DNA from: Hysterangium stoloniferum
Lineage: Eukaryota; Basidiomycota; Agaricomycetes; Hysterangiales; Hysterangiaceae
Assembly (NCBI GenBank): GCA_015178975.1
Contig: WHVD01000133.1
Coordinates: forward strand, 1 to 64,000
Reading direction: 5' to 3'
Length of the DNA: 64,000 nt
A program made the translations under genes and the position numbers. The notes under the pieces are model-generated. The model saw only the letters and a program-made list of their open reading frames with translations. It was not told the DNA's origin and did not search any database. Within the stretch, counting starts at the first letter, position 1; every line of letters starts with the position of its first letter. Of the stretch, positions 21,130 through 33,765 are shown piece after piece.

Positions 21130-23876
21130 ATAGTGACGTGGTAAGCTTAAGCTGAAGCAAAGGGTTTATCCTCAGAGACTTATAATGGCCCTGCATACAT
21201 AGCCACGATCAAATTGAAGATCGCAGGCATCATACGAATGGGTCCTGATTGGATCCTGAGACATATTGCCAGGCTTGTCCAAGCCAGCCACAAGAATGAG
21301 GAACACAGTACCAACTGTGGCACGGCACCATGCGCTGCTCTCCGAGTTGGTACCTGGATCACCCCGGGTATTATATACTCACTTCAAAATCCGTACCGCT
21401 CTCGAATTGCTCACTGTTATTTATTTATTTATTGAAAGATTTGCCTATGTATCGACGATCTTTGCTGGTTTAATAAATATACTAGTAAAAAACAACCATG
21501 CAAGGTGGGATCTAGGCGTATATATATGGATACATTTTGTATAATACAGGATCCGAAATCCCGTAAATCTCGCGAATTAAGTAAGTCCCGTCCTAGGACT
21601 ACTGAATCAGCGACTCACCCGATGTACTCCTGGCTTCCGCTTTCAATACCTCTCAGACCGTTGTGATGGATAAATGCTATTTCAATGCAGTTTGATGGAC
21701 CACGTAGATATAATATAATATTAGTAAAGGTTCCCGACGACTCCATCACATTCCAGTGTAACGAGTCAGCGGCTCACTAGTGCTATGTTGTGGGGCCGGC
21801 AACTCGATATCCCGGAAATATTAGTAATTATTTATTTAGTATAAAAGACTCGATATCATCTCGAATACATAACATATTATCATCTTTTGACTACACGTAG
21901 TAGCCTGAGGACAAATCATAGCCTTGCACAGTATATGATTTCATTCTTACCAATAAATCAAAAGCGATTTTCGTTAAAAGACATTGCTCGTGTGGCGGCT
22001 ACTACATATTCTTCATATAGTCATCCCGGGTGAACATAATGCTCACCAGACCTTCTCCCCCCTCTTATTAGTCACTGATGGAAATTACTGTCCATAAGAA
22101 ATATGGAAACTAAATTCACAAAGCTTCCTAGCTGCAATAGCGGTTTTGTCGCATCTTTACCCAAGTATCTGAGGGATGCCCGTTCATGGTGTCCTATCTT
22201 GTTTAAAGAAGACAGCCTATGTGCTCTCCATGCGAGAGTGGACTACATTCCTAGCATTTTTGCCCTCATCCTCGTCAAAGCTACAACTGATGTCTCTGAG
22301 GGGGCAGTTCTATATCTGATCAGTGCAAAGGATCTTGGCATTGCATACTTTCGACCGCTGCAGCATCATCCTCGCCGTGATATACTTGAAAACTGTGTGT
22401 CTGGCCTAAAAAAACACCCAGCGGTTTCGTTCCTGAAAGATTCGTCCCCGTTATTAATTTCCAGTGGCTGGAGCGGTACGGGTACCTCAAGATACACCTG
22501 GCGAGATACCAGCTAAGGAATTCGACCGGGTGTCCACGGAGTAATGACATCTTAATTAGATTTTATTATCCCGGACATGCCAATAGTAAAGTGGTAGCGG
22601 CGAATCATTCAAATAGGCCAGCTAAATTCGTAGAGGCGGAAAAACTTAGACAGTTTTGATGTCTCGGCCGAACCACAGGGATGGAACCACTGCTTTGAAG
22701 CCTGCCCTTTCTGATTATCTCAAGACTGTCCTAACAAGATAATGTCCCGCTATCATCTTTTTGATCCCAGTGCTTTCAACACTGTCTGGTTGTTCAACGC
22801 AGCCAAGGCCGCCTCCCCCCCCCCTCTGCGCGCAGCGCCTCAAACCCAAAAGAATGCCTACCATGTCTGCCTCATATACTGTGTGAGCAAGTTCTGGAGC
22901 TCGAAGTTGACTGTAATATTTAGTAATCTGGCGAAAAATATGACATGCATTTCACGGTAGAGCGTTTTTGCGAAATCTTTGATATGTTTTCAATCTAGAA
23001 AACTCACAAACTCAATGAATATAGGAAAAGCCAGCGTGAAATACCGACAACAAAGACCTTATTAATATATCCCACCACACCATCCGAGTTTAAATTACGC
23101 GACACTCTGACATACATAAACCTCCTTGGGCGGAGAGTTAAGTTTTTCACCTACTATTTGATATGTCATATAGGATAGAAATACGCTTAAACATACAATA
23201 AAAATAAGCCATTCTAACAAAAAGAGAGAGAGAGAAACCGTCAATAGAGCAACGGCTAGAGAGTTGTAATGAAACACCATGGCACACTCCGCGCTTGATC
23301 TCACTGTGCAAGGTATCAGTTCACAATTCGTCTACCGATGAAAGTCAAAATGTTCAGGTTGATTTATTCACATTGAAATGATGTGAGAATGGACAAACTA
23401 TACACTTCTGCCTCAAATTTACCATATGGCGCGGTGTGAATCATTGCTTAATATTCCAGCGGGATATAGATGGTCTTGTTGTCCTTACGTATGGCCTGAC
23501 TCGCCATCTGAAATCTACGGTTTGAATCTGGTCCCAAATAATTATATTTATTTACTGTAAAAAAATACATCTTAACACACCAATAAATTATGAATCATAC
23601 GTCAAATATCTCCCAGACGCACCTGTGTGATTCTTGACGGCAAGAGTGTTTATATGGTAGAAATTGAAAATTAGAATCTTCATTCACATATCTGTCACCT
23701 CCCCGTCACCCTCTAGACTTTATGTTGATGCTAAATCCCGCTTATGAACATTATACTACTGTACACCTAGCCATATTCTCGTGGATATATACGGACACCA
23801 AGAAAAGAGGGGAAGCGCAGATGTATCGCGGCTCTTATTTGTTCCAGAATGTCTTCCTGTATTGCCATTCTTCAAA
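21130..23876. other. Spacer of duplication copy 2, with a segment absent from copy 1
   Basis: No supported gene. About 200 bp at 21703-21903 has no partner in copy 1. It includes TGTTGTGGGG...ATACATAACA (21787-21870) and a TATA-like stretch, so it could be a small mobile insertion, but no target-site duplication could be defined. The rest mirrors 14098-16628. Confidence 0.45.
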
Positions 23877-25505
23877 TCAAGGTAATTTGATGATCAGTAC
23901 GCCTGGATTAGAGAGATCATCGTACACCTGAATTTTCTGTCTACATTTGCGGAAGGGGATTATATTAGTCGGTATCGTGAGCGCGAACTGGGACACAAGA
24001 CCTACTCTCGCATTTTAGATCTGATATATGGCTTTAAAACCGGTGTCTTCCCTGCAGAATGTTTGCCTCGCCCTACGACCACTCGGAGCTCCTTCCCGTC
24101 GCGAAGCTGCAAAGCCCTCTCCACCATGCTCAAAGCCTCATTTTTCTTCAGTGCATGTACATCGATCCTATGTGAATCCGCACCAGCTGGATTTCTGACT
24201 ATTCTCCGATCAAAATCAGACCGTGAACATCAGAACGCAGCGCCAACCTTTAAAGAACAGCTTCGCGGCCTTTCTATCCGCACGCTGCGCTTCTTGTTCC
24301 TTCTCTTTGATGGCAAATTTAAGCGCAAAGGCCTCTTTGGCCCTCTTTGCCTGCAAGGCCTGCTTTCGCTGGAGCTCTAGTTCAGATATCCGTTTTCGGG
24401 CTGCCATGCTTTTTTGGCGGCATTCTTCCGCACGACTATTAATGGTTTTGGCAGTACCATGCATATCTGCAGTATGTATGGTGGTTTCCGACCGTGTCTC
24501 CGTCTCAGACGGTTCAATCAGCCGGCCATCAGCTCGGACTGTCAGCTCGGACGGTGCGGGGAGAGAGGGGTGGTTTACTGTGGGACTTGTTTCTAATATG
24601 GAGTGACTATTGCGCCCATGGGATATTTGGAAATCCCGCGGTAGGCTCGGGGGCGTTGTCTCCGTTTGAAGACCACCAGCCAAGGTAGACAACTCAGTGG
24701 GTCGGACTGTTCGGGAGGAAGTGACGTCCGAATATGAGCTTGAAATCGTTCGCACACTGAAAAAGTCGCGATATAGAGACCCAGAGCTGGATGAAGTGGC
24801 AGTGGCATACGAACGTGATGAGTGAGCAGATACCGGACGCGTGGCGGTGAAGCTTTGGTACGAAGATGCAGAATGACCACTGTCTATCCTATCGTACGGG
24901 TCCTGGTTTGCATTTCCAATCATTTTGGCCACATTCTCTCTAGAAAGTGCGAGGCTGGGCGTAGGGGGTATAATGGATCGTAACGATCGTGTTGCTGAAT
25001 CCTCAGCAAACGTGACAATTCTGGTATGAGAAGTACCGGCCCTATTGAAATTTCCAGGTTTCACCCAAGTAGAAACATCGCGATTTGGTATTGCTTTCGG
25101 CTTCTTCGACTCTGGCATCCGAGGAATATACGCTCCTCGGCCATTAGTGTCATTACGGACGGGACCCTCAGAAGCCATCAGCCAGCCTAAAGCCGGCAAA
25201 AATAACCAAAGGTCTTGCGTGATCAAAGAATCTAACGCTGTGAAAATGCCTAGCCTCAACGCGGCTGCATGTAAGTTATGTGGATCATCATGCATATGGT
25301 AAGTATATATTGCTATTCCGGCAACGAAACCAAACGCGGTTCTGACGTAGAGCTCGAGATCTGGAAACATACACACGAGTAACTCACGCCCACATAATGA
25401 GAACAAAGAATATGTTGCGAACGCAGCAGACGTTAGGGACATCGTGGTCGGAAGAACGTCAGTCAGGGTCGTGTTGGACCTACTCGAACATACAATACCA
25501 CACAA
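23877..25505 (-). CDS. DUF1771-Smr domain protein (3 exons, 504 aa)
   Basis: Exons (minus): 24248-25505, 24006-24198, 23877-23940; 1,515 nt in total, a whole number of codons. Residues about 355-418 form a Lys/Arg/Glu-rich helical segment of DUF1771 type (AEECRQKSMAARKR onwards). The Smr domain follows at about 428-484, with the DxH motif D432-V-H434 and the glycine loop GRGKHSAGK at 462-470. The tail NPGVLIIKLP is typical of the family. Smr domains of the MutS2 family act as nicking or RNA endonucleases; DxH and GxGxHS-like residues are present, so activity is possible. Unusual is the N-terminus: hydrophobic segments near residues 53-69 and 97-109 suggest membrane anchoring, followed by a long Ser/Thr-rich linker. 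Two start codons (M1, M22) are plausible. The 3' part was copied to 16629-17055. Confidence 0.85.
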
Positions 25506-26088
25506 ATACCACGCGAGAAGGGGTTCTTGACATATTAGATATGGAACATAAATTATTTGAACGGTGTCTCAAAAATTAATGCTATTAAAGATGTGTATGC
25601 AATGGTGAAAGAGCGGTGAGTTGGTGGCGGAGGACTGGCAGATTGTGTAAAAAGGCACCAATGATGATGGAGGACAAAAATAATGTATGATAGTAGTAAA
25701 AAATACAGAATAAACCTGAGATTATAGAAAGGACTCCCGATTGTTATGTACATCACTGTCCACTCACCATATATGATGGTGAGCGAATGTAAAAGAAAAC
25801 ATCAATCATCAGTGACGACGTGATATGTCACACCTTGACCCAAGAATTCCAACCATATAAAAAAAGATAATCAAAATCGGATACCATCCTAGCCAGCTGT
25901 ATACTGAAGGATCTGCATGGAATTATCCGAATCTGCTTGAACAAGGCGACAAGAATGAGGGGTCGGGACTATTGATGTGCTAGTGTTAGATATTTCAACC
26001 CTCATCAGTCCTTACTATTCAATTATCAAAATTGTAAAATGTTAATGTCTAATTTCCCAGCTTTGTCTAAAGGAGAACGCTCAACCTA
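25506..26088. other. Upstream region of the Smr gene, nothing recognised
   Basis: AT-rich DNA with no gene or repeat I can support; presumably contains the promoter of the Smr gene near 25506-25800. Confidence 0.4.
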
Positions 26089-26200
26089 TATCAGTACCCA
26101 TGCTTCAAACCTCCCCCACCAATAGGAAGGTCATAGATGAGCAAACCTGGTTTAAACAAGGTGTCATTGAGCCATCCAAGAGCCCTTGGGTTTATTCCCG
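26089..26200 (+). mobile_element. Short Gypsy pol relic
   Basis: Encodes a stretch matching the start of the reverse transcriptase of the element at 50857 onwards (TSPTNRKVIDEQ and KQGVIEPSKSPW here; TSPANRKVIDEQ and QQGVIEPSKSPW there). Only about 110 bp survives, with no LTRs nearby, so it is an old isolated fragment. Confidence 0.8.
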
Positions 26201-29200
26201 CTCACGGTCATGCACCCCGCCATACTTATATACCAAAGCCATAGTTCACTTCGTCGACGTGTATTGTATTTAGGGTTCCTAACGGATCGGATGCAGATGC
26301 CATCATCTATTCGAATATGCTGAAAAATAATAGCCTCGGGGTGCCTGCCGTCCGACATCTGAATATACATTCCAAGTGCAAGTTTGAGTGCCGTAGATAA
26401 TTTAAGAGTATTTGCAACTAATATATATATTAGCAAACTGAATTGGTTCCTGGCTATTCATTAGTTGACCTACCAGTATGACATCATTAGAATTTTGGGC
26501 GCTAAAGGCGGTTTTTGGGCCCAAAAAAGGTAACCCAAACTTTCAGCTTGATCGGATGATTCGGTTGTTCCTAGAACGTCTGGCACAGCTCCTGGCCCGG
26601 TATGATACTGCAATCGGTAGTACGCCTGAAGAGCCTCGGGATAGTAAATGGTATGAATCTGTGCCTATAATACAGAGCGGTTTATTAATGTTCTCAACGA
26701 TTTCAGGCTCGTACATTGGTTAGAAATCTCGAGTAGAACCACGCTAATCCTATAACTTTGTCCGTTGGGTCGTCCTCAGCCTTAGCTTCAGGCTTTGGTC
26801 CGCCACGACAACAAGAACGAAAGCCACATTGTCTATTTTCTCATAGCCAGCACAACGATAGTTACTTGGACAAGGACTCCAAAAGAGCATATATCTACGG
26901 CCTGAAGATCTGCATACCTGTCAACGGTAGTTCAGCCTGCCTCCTAACGGCAGCAGTATTTGCCGCCAGACTAAAACGGCGGACGGCTGGTATATATCGA
27001 CGAAGTGGACGGAAATGACTATTTCCAACGGCAGAACAATGAAACCAGGCATACCTTTAGGGATTTCAAACCATAATTGACAACCCCTCGAAGGCGCTAC
27101 TAAATTGATCCCCTGACTCCCCAGTGGTACATGTGCAGCCAAACGCGGAACCAGGCTCGGGAATATATTCGGATTCTGCGAAGACAGGGGAAAGGGCCGA
27201 AAGCATCCATGCATGGTCACGACTTCCGATTATATGCCAGAAGAGCCGTTCAATGGCGACGTTTCCAAGTCTGGCTTGTGCTGCTGTGAATCTGAGGCGT
27301 TTATTTTATTCAGGGCTTTCTGATTTTGATTTCTCCGCATCACCCCCAGGATTAGCTGGGGTACGATTTCGGGATTCAATGACTACTGCCACCGTCACAT
27401 TTCCAAACACTCGTGACTCGGTTGCTGTTCTGTGACGGCCCGGGGTCGATATTTGGGTGCCCGTTTAGGATAAAGGCACGAGTTTATTATTGTGATGCGA
27501 ACGATCGAGGTCATCACAGCTTCTCTTCTCCCAATGATTGGGAGAATCAGGTTAAAAGCTGCTGATTTTCATCCTTGATAGGGAGTACGATCAATAGATT
27601 CCCATGCCAAGTCTGCGTATTGGATACTGAGTACAGTACGACCATGTCTGTGTCAGGCGATCATCATCACTGCAGGTACATAGCTACATAGCCGTCAAAT
27701 CCATTGTCTCGATGAGGGATGTCTGCTTTGGCAAGTCACCTTGTTCCGATGATGCAGATGATCTCAGGATACTCAATCTTCTGTGGAATCATCCCAGCAT
27801 GAGTCACAGTTCCCGTTTCACCGAGACGAATTATCAAAGAGTTGCAATGATCTGTAAAGGAGCGCTGACTACAAAGTACCAGCAATATTAACATTTTTGC
27901 ACAGCTGTTGTCACTGGGCCGGTAGAAACCGGTTACTAGCGAGCTGATCGTTTGAAATGCTTCCTACTAAATAATGCCTCATTGATGGCATATTGACAGA
28001 ATATTACCAGTTCAGTATCTCTAATTATTGTGGCTCCCCTCAAGTGCTTGTTCAGAAACGGACTGTCATCCGCTGCTGTCAGTGACACCCGCAACGTGAC
28101 CAAGAACAAGCACGGACCGCCGGACGAAAAATTTAGCTCGCAACCACCTGTATCGCATCATGAGATTTTTTCCTGCACGCTGCGTAGGATCATCCCAGAG
28201 CGTGCTCATCATTCGCCCTTGACTCCCGTCTGACGCCCTGCAACGCCTGCGCGTGAGCACGACACGGTATTATGATTACGACCGGCGCCTCGACGCCAGC
28301 CTGTCCACGGCGGCGCCGGCACATCGCTGTCCGCCAGATGCAAGGGTCCGAGTGCGACCAAGGATACACGCGCGAGCTGTCTTGGTGCACGTATCCAGAT
28401 ATCAGCCCCGTTGTCTATTGCCGTGGCCTAAACGCGATGTCTTGCAATCGAGATCCTCGGATGGATGCTATCAGAGCTGGTTTGATTGCAGTTTGCAGCT
28501 GATCGCCCATCACACCTGGCACTTGTGCCTCGCAAGCATCATGATATATGTATTCCAGGGGCATGAATGCCCCTTTAAATTCGTCGTGCGTGCTCGCCCT
28601 GGCGCAGCTCGACGACGACGACGACGACGTCGCCGTCGTGGTCTGTGGCTGCTGTGCAGGCATGCAGGCACGCACCGCGCGCGCGCGGCCGATTAATTTC
28701 GTTATAAAAAAAGAACCAACCAGCCTAGACCGCGGCTCGCTCGGCGGCGCCGATGTCCGTCCGCCGCCGCCCCTCGCGATGTGTTCGATGCCAGATCTCG
28801 ATCCTGTCCATCCTCCGTTTCGGGCGTCTTCTGCGAGCGCATTCGGGGCCTTACGTCACGACAAGGGGGGGCTGTGGCACTTTACTTTATGTAACACGGC
28901 TGCCCTTTGACGTTCCGATGTCTGCGATCAGGTGGCACGGCGTGCGGTCCAGGGTGGTGCTAAATATGCCGGTTATTTATACCCCATATGCCCTTAAATA
29001 TCCCTGCATTCCCTCACCGCTGGGAATAACCTTCGAGTCCTCCATCTCATTCGTGACTCTGCCATCCGGAGCCAGTGTTTGGGTTCGTCCTTGTGCACGC
29101 GTTCGCACCAGCTCATGTCGGCATTTAATTACAGGCCTCCGTGCCAGCCAAGCATTTACCACCTTATTGTCTACATCCTCATGATCCCACCTATAATAAT

Positions 29201-30128
29201 AATCTTAAATGCCAAACCGTGAACCCGAGAAATATCTTGGTGTTCATCGTTCAATTCAATCGGACAGCACACACGAGTGATGAACGAACGCCAAAGACCA
29301 ATGCGATGCAATTAATTGTCTACACACAACAGACACAAAAAAAAAAAAGTGAAACACAAAGCACAAACACAGTCTTTTCGAGTAGCGAGACAAGGGGGGG
29401 TGGGGAAACGGAAACGGATACGGGAGCTGATCGAGACACACAAGGCGGAAGAAAGGCGTTTCGGAAAGGGAATAGGGCCTTGTTCCGCTACAACGGTAGA
29501 TGTATATAATAAAAGGTGCCATTCCAAATCCCAGCCTGAAACCAACCAACTTGCAGATGTGATGTGATGTGATGAGGAAGGAAAAAAAAAGTGGGAGAAT
29601 AAAAGGAGCAGAGCACAGCGATTCAACAAGATGATGGAGACGATGATATATGAGGGGGAGCGATGGAGAATGGAGAGCGGGAGGTGGGAAACTAGTACAA
29701 CGGAAAGGGGAAGGGGGGGGATAAATATATATATACTTGTTGTCCTGATGCTGCGGCCGATAATCGGTATGGGTGCTATGTACGGTGCACCATCGATCCA
29801 TCGCACACACGGTGGGAGATCCTCGATTTGGAGAAAGCAGTGGCAGCATTATAAGATCATTGATAACGGAACGTCGCAAATGTGCAGATGTCTCTTATCC
29901 ATATCCTTCGTGTACATCCGTGGGCCGTTGCATTAGCCGCGCCACTTGGACAGCTAGCCCGCCCACGACAGACAGACAGGGATACAGATCCGATATGATC
30001 CAAATGCCCCCCAAAATTGCAGTTATTCCATCCGTCCAAAATGCCAATGCCAGATCTATCAAGAAAGAAAATTGACCGGGTGGAAAAAAGGAAAAAAAAA
30101 AAAAAAGGTGTCTTAAATGCGTCCGAAG
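26201..30128. other. Gene-poor stretch with low-complexity DNA
   Basis: No gene can be supported. The open frame 26478-26723 (81 aa) is not recognised and has no context. From about 28250 the base composition turns GC-rich, with a (CGA)n run at 28609-28629, a poly-A run at 29337-29348, and purine-rich tracts at 29560-29720 and 30079-30106. The segment next to 30129 is probably the 3' flank of the gene that ends there. A promoter or non-coding RNA cannot be excluded. Confidence 0.4.
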
Positions 30129-31823
30129 TTACCGCGGAAGCGCATCCTTGCGCACAAGACCTTCAAGGCCGCGGTAACCTAGCGGGTACCCCATCTCACG
30201 GATCATCGCTCGTCCGAGAAGACACACCCAAGCGACGCCTTCGCCGCCATGTGCGTTTAGCGCGCCAGGCCACATAAGCTGTCCCTCGCCTGGACCAGGG
30301 CTCGGATCCCCACCAAGGCCCAGAGCCGACGCCCCATCGACTCGCGAACATTCATCCTGATCGAAGTCGACCTCATATTCCTCATCAGGGCGCAGCTGGC
30401 AGGTCTGTAAGCGGGCTGCCGTACGTGGGAAACATCGGGAGAGGACGGGCAGGCTAATGTAGAGGGCTGCTGCACTCATGGCGCGTGAAGAACGGGCGTT
30501 GCAGTTCTGTGACGCCTGTAGACTCTCGTACAGGTCTTTGGGTATTGTAACAGAGGGCAAGGCGGAATGCGGATGTGAGCTCGGTGTGCCGGCTCCTGTG
30601 TGAGGATGGGGGTGCACAGAGGGGCGGGATGTCGAACTGATAGAGCCATTGGTGGGGAGGGGGCTGGGAGCGGCAGGAGATCCATTCTGGGCGGAATGCG
30701 AGGACGACCCACCCAATGATGTGGCAGGGGATATCGACGATGCGGGGGCGACCGCTGGAGGTTTGTTCATCTTATCAACATCTCCAAAGCGCTTTGCATT
30801 CGCGGTATTTAGAAAGGCAGCCTTCCGAGCATATATGTATGCTTCGACCATACGGCTGTTGGTGGAACGTTTTAAAAAAAGCGTGGCGGGAGGCCAATGA
30901 GAAGACGTACATTATACCGATAAAAGCCCGCTGGCTCTCGCCTCTAGTCTCCGACGTCTCCCAGCGAATTCTCACCCATTTCAAAAACTGGTCAATCGTA
31001 TCCCAAAGTCCATGGTGACACTTGTTCTCGACCATGTCTTTACACCACATTGCGTAGGTGAAATTGAGCAGTGCATCGACCGCCTCAATGCGAGAGAACA
31101 GCGACGCATTGACCGCATACGCTGAGCCGGGCGCAGGGGGGGAATTCAGCTTCCGCTGATGGTCCTGCCCTGCCTGTCCACGAATTTCGGCGGAATACTT
31201 AAGGTACTTGCCGTTCGCGGAGTAGCGCTCGTGGAAACGCGTGAAGTCCGCCGCATTGGGCTTACCCCTGCGGTGGGGAAATGAAACAGGCTCTGGACCG
31301 CCTGGAGTGGGTGCCGTGGCCAGTATCGCTGCTGGAGGCGGCGCCACGGACATTGACGCCACAGGCCGGACGTCCTCCTCGTTGCGTGGCGACGGGTGCG
31401 GATGCGGATGGACTGCTGCCTTGGACGGAAGAGCCTCTGGGGGAACGGATTGGTGAACGTCTGTTTGTTGAAGGGAAGTGCGGGGGCGTTTTGATGCTGA
31501 CTGTTCGGCTGAAGAATTGGCATCTGGCGGCAACTTGCGCCTGGCGCTGGGGGAGGGTGCTGGTGAAGAGATGCGGGATGTCGGTGGGGATGTCGGAAGA
31601 GTATGTGGAAGAAAGGGTGCGGCAACTGCAACTTTGAGGATCTGTAGGAGGTTAGACGTTGCGCAGACTTGGGTGGTAACCGGCAGTGTACCTTTAAGTG
31701 GCTCTCTAGCTGAGTGCGAGAGAACCTATGACGAGAAACAGGGTGAGGATGAGATCGGACACTCTGAACAAATTCTGTGAGTCCGTACCTGCGTTTCCGT
31801 GTTGTAGAACGGGCGACAGACAT
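30129..31823 (-). CDS. Unknown basidiomycete-type protein, 4 exons, 508 aa
   Basis: Exons (minus): 31789-31823, 31692-31725, 30911-31641, 30129-30855; 1,527 nt, a whole number of codons; all introns are GT...AG, 54-66 nt. The start MSVARSTTRKRR is basic. Residues about 25-175 are Pro/Ser/Ala/His-rich and probably disordered. A helical region rich in aromatic residues follows (FTRFHERYSANGKYLKYSAE; FSRIEAVDALLNFTYAMW; LWDTIDQFLKWVRIRW; MVEAYIYARKAAFLN). After a second Ser/Pro/His-rich linker comes a well-ordered-looking C-terminus (PDEEYEVDFDQDE, GVAWVCLLGRAMIREMGYPL). The layout recalls nuclear scaffold or transcription-elongation proteins; a distant resemblance to the AF4/FMR2 C-terminal homology region was considered but is not secure. 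Function unknown. Confidence 0.8.
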
Positions 31824-32343
31824 TGTGGTATGGTGAAGATGGTGGTATGAGAGACGCAGGGAGACAGGGACCACCAGAGGATTATGTCATCAAGGGCTTA
31901 GATCCTCGGTTGGTATCCTGGGATTCCGGCGACAAACACTGGATATACTTCCGATTATCCTTCCGAGTATTCCAGATTAGGTAGTCGCGCTATGACCCTG
32001 TGGTGTCTACTAATGGACACATTTGGAAAATATTTCTTTGCTCTATGTTCATTCTCGCTTGAACCAATTATTCTTTTCTAACTCATCCCGCACGTGCCCA
32101 TCGAAGATCCAATCATTCGGTCTCAATTATCTTCAGATCTCCCAACAATAAGATCACAGCCTAATATGCAGCCACATTCCAAAAAAGCAAGTCAAAAGGG
32201 CAAACGTTTTCATCCACAAACATCATATGGTAAACATGTAGTGATATGGGGCACATACTGCATAACTCTTCATTACCCCTACTCCCACAGCGCTTAGAAG
32301 AGCGCCCGTGGTCAGATTCGAAGCCCGCACACACAAATATTCT
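31824..32343. other. Intergenic region between the unknown gene and RPS5
   Basis: About 520 bp separating two minus-strand genes. It should hold the promoter of the upstream-reading unknown gene and the 3' end of RPS5. No clear motif beyond AT-rich tracts. Confidence 0.4.
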
Positions 32344-33536
32344 CTACCGGTTGGATTTCGCAACTCGCTCAAGTTCGTCCTTTTTCTGCGTGGTATTAAA
32401 TCATCATGATCAGCAGGCATGTGCAGACACATCTGCTTACCTTGATAGCGTACGAGTTAGAAGATCCCTTCGCCGCGTTGATGAGTTCGTCCGCCAGGCA
32501 CTCGGCCACAGACTTGACGTTGCGGAAAGCGCTCTCACGAGTCTACAAAAGCAATTGGTTGTCAAAAACCATCCTCATCCTCAACCAGACAACAGAGCAG
32601 CCATGGTGGCTCCACATGTATGCAGACAAAAGAATAGAACCAGTTGTATGTGAACTCACTCCAATGGTAAGCAGGGCAATGGACTGGTTGACTCTCCTCA
32701 AGGGCGAGACATCGACTGCCTGACGGCGAACGGTACCCTGCGAACCAATACGTGTGCTGTCCTCACGAGGACCAGTGTTCACAATAGCATCGACAAGCAC
32801 CTGCAAAATGAAAAGCAAATGAACACCCCGCACACATAAATGGAATCAAATCGGGCGAATGGTTCCCACGTCATTAAAGCCCAAACACACGTGCAATGCA
32901 CGGCATGCGGACGAGTGGCGACAATAAAGTCCAGAACTCAAACGCCCAAAATTAGGGGTATACACACCTGGATGGGGTTTTGGTCAGTGAGAAGGTGGAT
33001 GATCTCGAACGCATGTGCGACGATTCGGAGGGCGAGCATCTTCTTTCCGTTGTTGCGGCCCTTCATCATCAAACTGAAGGAATTGAAATAAAACGTGAGC
33101 ATCCAGACCAGCCCTTGCCCAAGCCATCACAGAATGATTGGCTGGGCCACGGGTCGTGGGCTTACCTGTCGACTAAGCGTTCGACAATGGGCATTTGTGC
33201 CTTTTTGAACTGCTTCTTTGCGTAGCGCCCTGCAGTATGAGGCAAGAAGACGGCGTGGCGGACTTGGATGTAGTCGGTGAGGGACATGTCCTTAATTTCC
33301 ATGCTGTGTGATGTTGTGGTGGTGGTGATTTATGTGAGGCGTAAAGTCGATGGATAATACAGATTATGGCCACATGAACATTAGCAACCAGGCAAACCAA
33401 AGTGACCCGCACAAACATACCCGTGAGTCTCCCACTTGCCAAACAACAGGACGGGCTTCTCAGTAGCGCTGCCCGCACCGATACGAGCGACATCCTTAGG
33501 CAGAGTCTTGCCAGTAAACGAAGATCCGTCAGCCAT
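32344..33536 (-). CDS. RPS5: 40S ribosomal protein uS7 (RPS5), 6 exons, 214 aa
   Basis: Exons (minus): 33421-33536, 33166-33303, 32968-33073, 32660-32800, 32441-32542, 32344-32385; 645 nt, exactly 214 codons plus stop. Landmark segments of eukaryotic uS7 are present in order: [96 protein letters not shown] and the end [13 protein letters not shown]. The protein is a core component of the small ribosomal subunit, binding 18S rRNA in the head near the E-site and mRNA exit. All introns are short with GT...AG ends. Length and intact residues point to a functional housekeeping gene, a useful anchor for identifying the species. Confidence 0.97.
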
Positions 33537-33765
33537 AGTGATTGATTCTAACTATAATTTTTGAGAGGCGTGTGCCTGTTCTTTTGTGGGGACTTGAAGT
33601 CTGAACTTGCCAAGATTGAAGCAAAGGAAAAGAAAAGAAAAGATGTTTGGTAAGTCGTGAAACTTTCCTCGAGACAAGAACAAAGACACACCGGATTCGA
33701 GAGCTCTTGCTGGTTTGAGGTGAATAGGCGCGCGTTAGTTGGTTTTGCTGCTGTATATATGCCCC
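33537..33765 (-). promoter_or_regulatory. RPS5 promoter and leader region
   Basis: On the coding strand a TATA-like CATATATACAG lies at about 33750-33761, some 220 bp before the ATG, followed by a pyrimidine-rich tract (CTTTTCTTTTCTTTTCCTTT, about 33621-33642), a layout common in strongly expressed fungal ribosomal protein genes. Confidence 0.55.

Larger units (their letters stand above)
17591..24303. repeat. Tandem segmental duplication, copy 2 (about 6.7 kb)
   Basis: Direct-repeat partner of 10037-17055. It runs without a break into the complete Smr gene, so this copy holds the ancestral junction between spacer and Smr gene. Confidence 0.93.

Noticed and set aside
29256-29879. 207-aa and 164-aa minus-strand frames rich in Ser, Phe, Pro and Leu
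   Set aside because: Pyrimidine-rich low-complexity DNA read as protein; no splice-compatible partner exons or recognisable domain.
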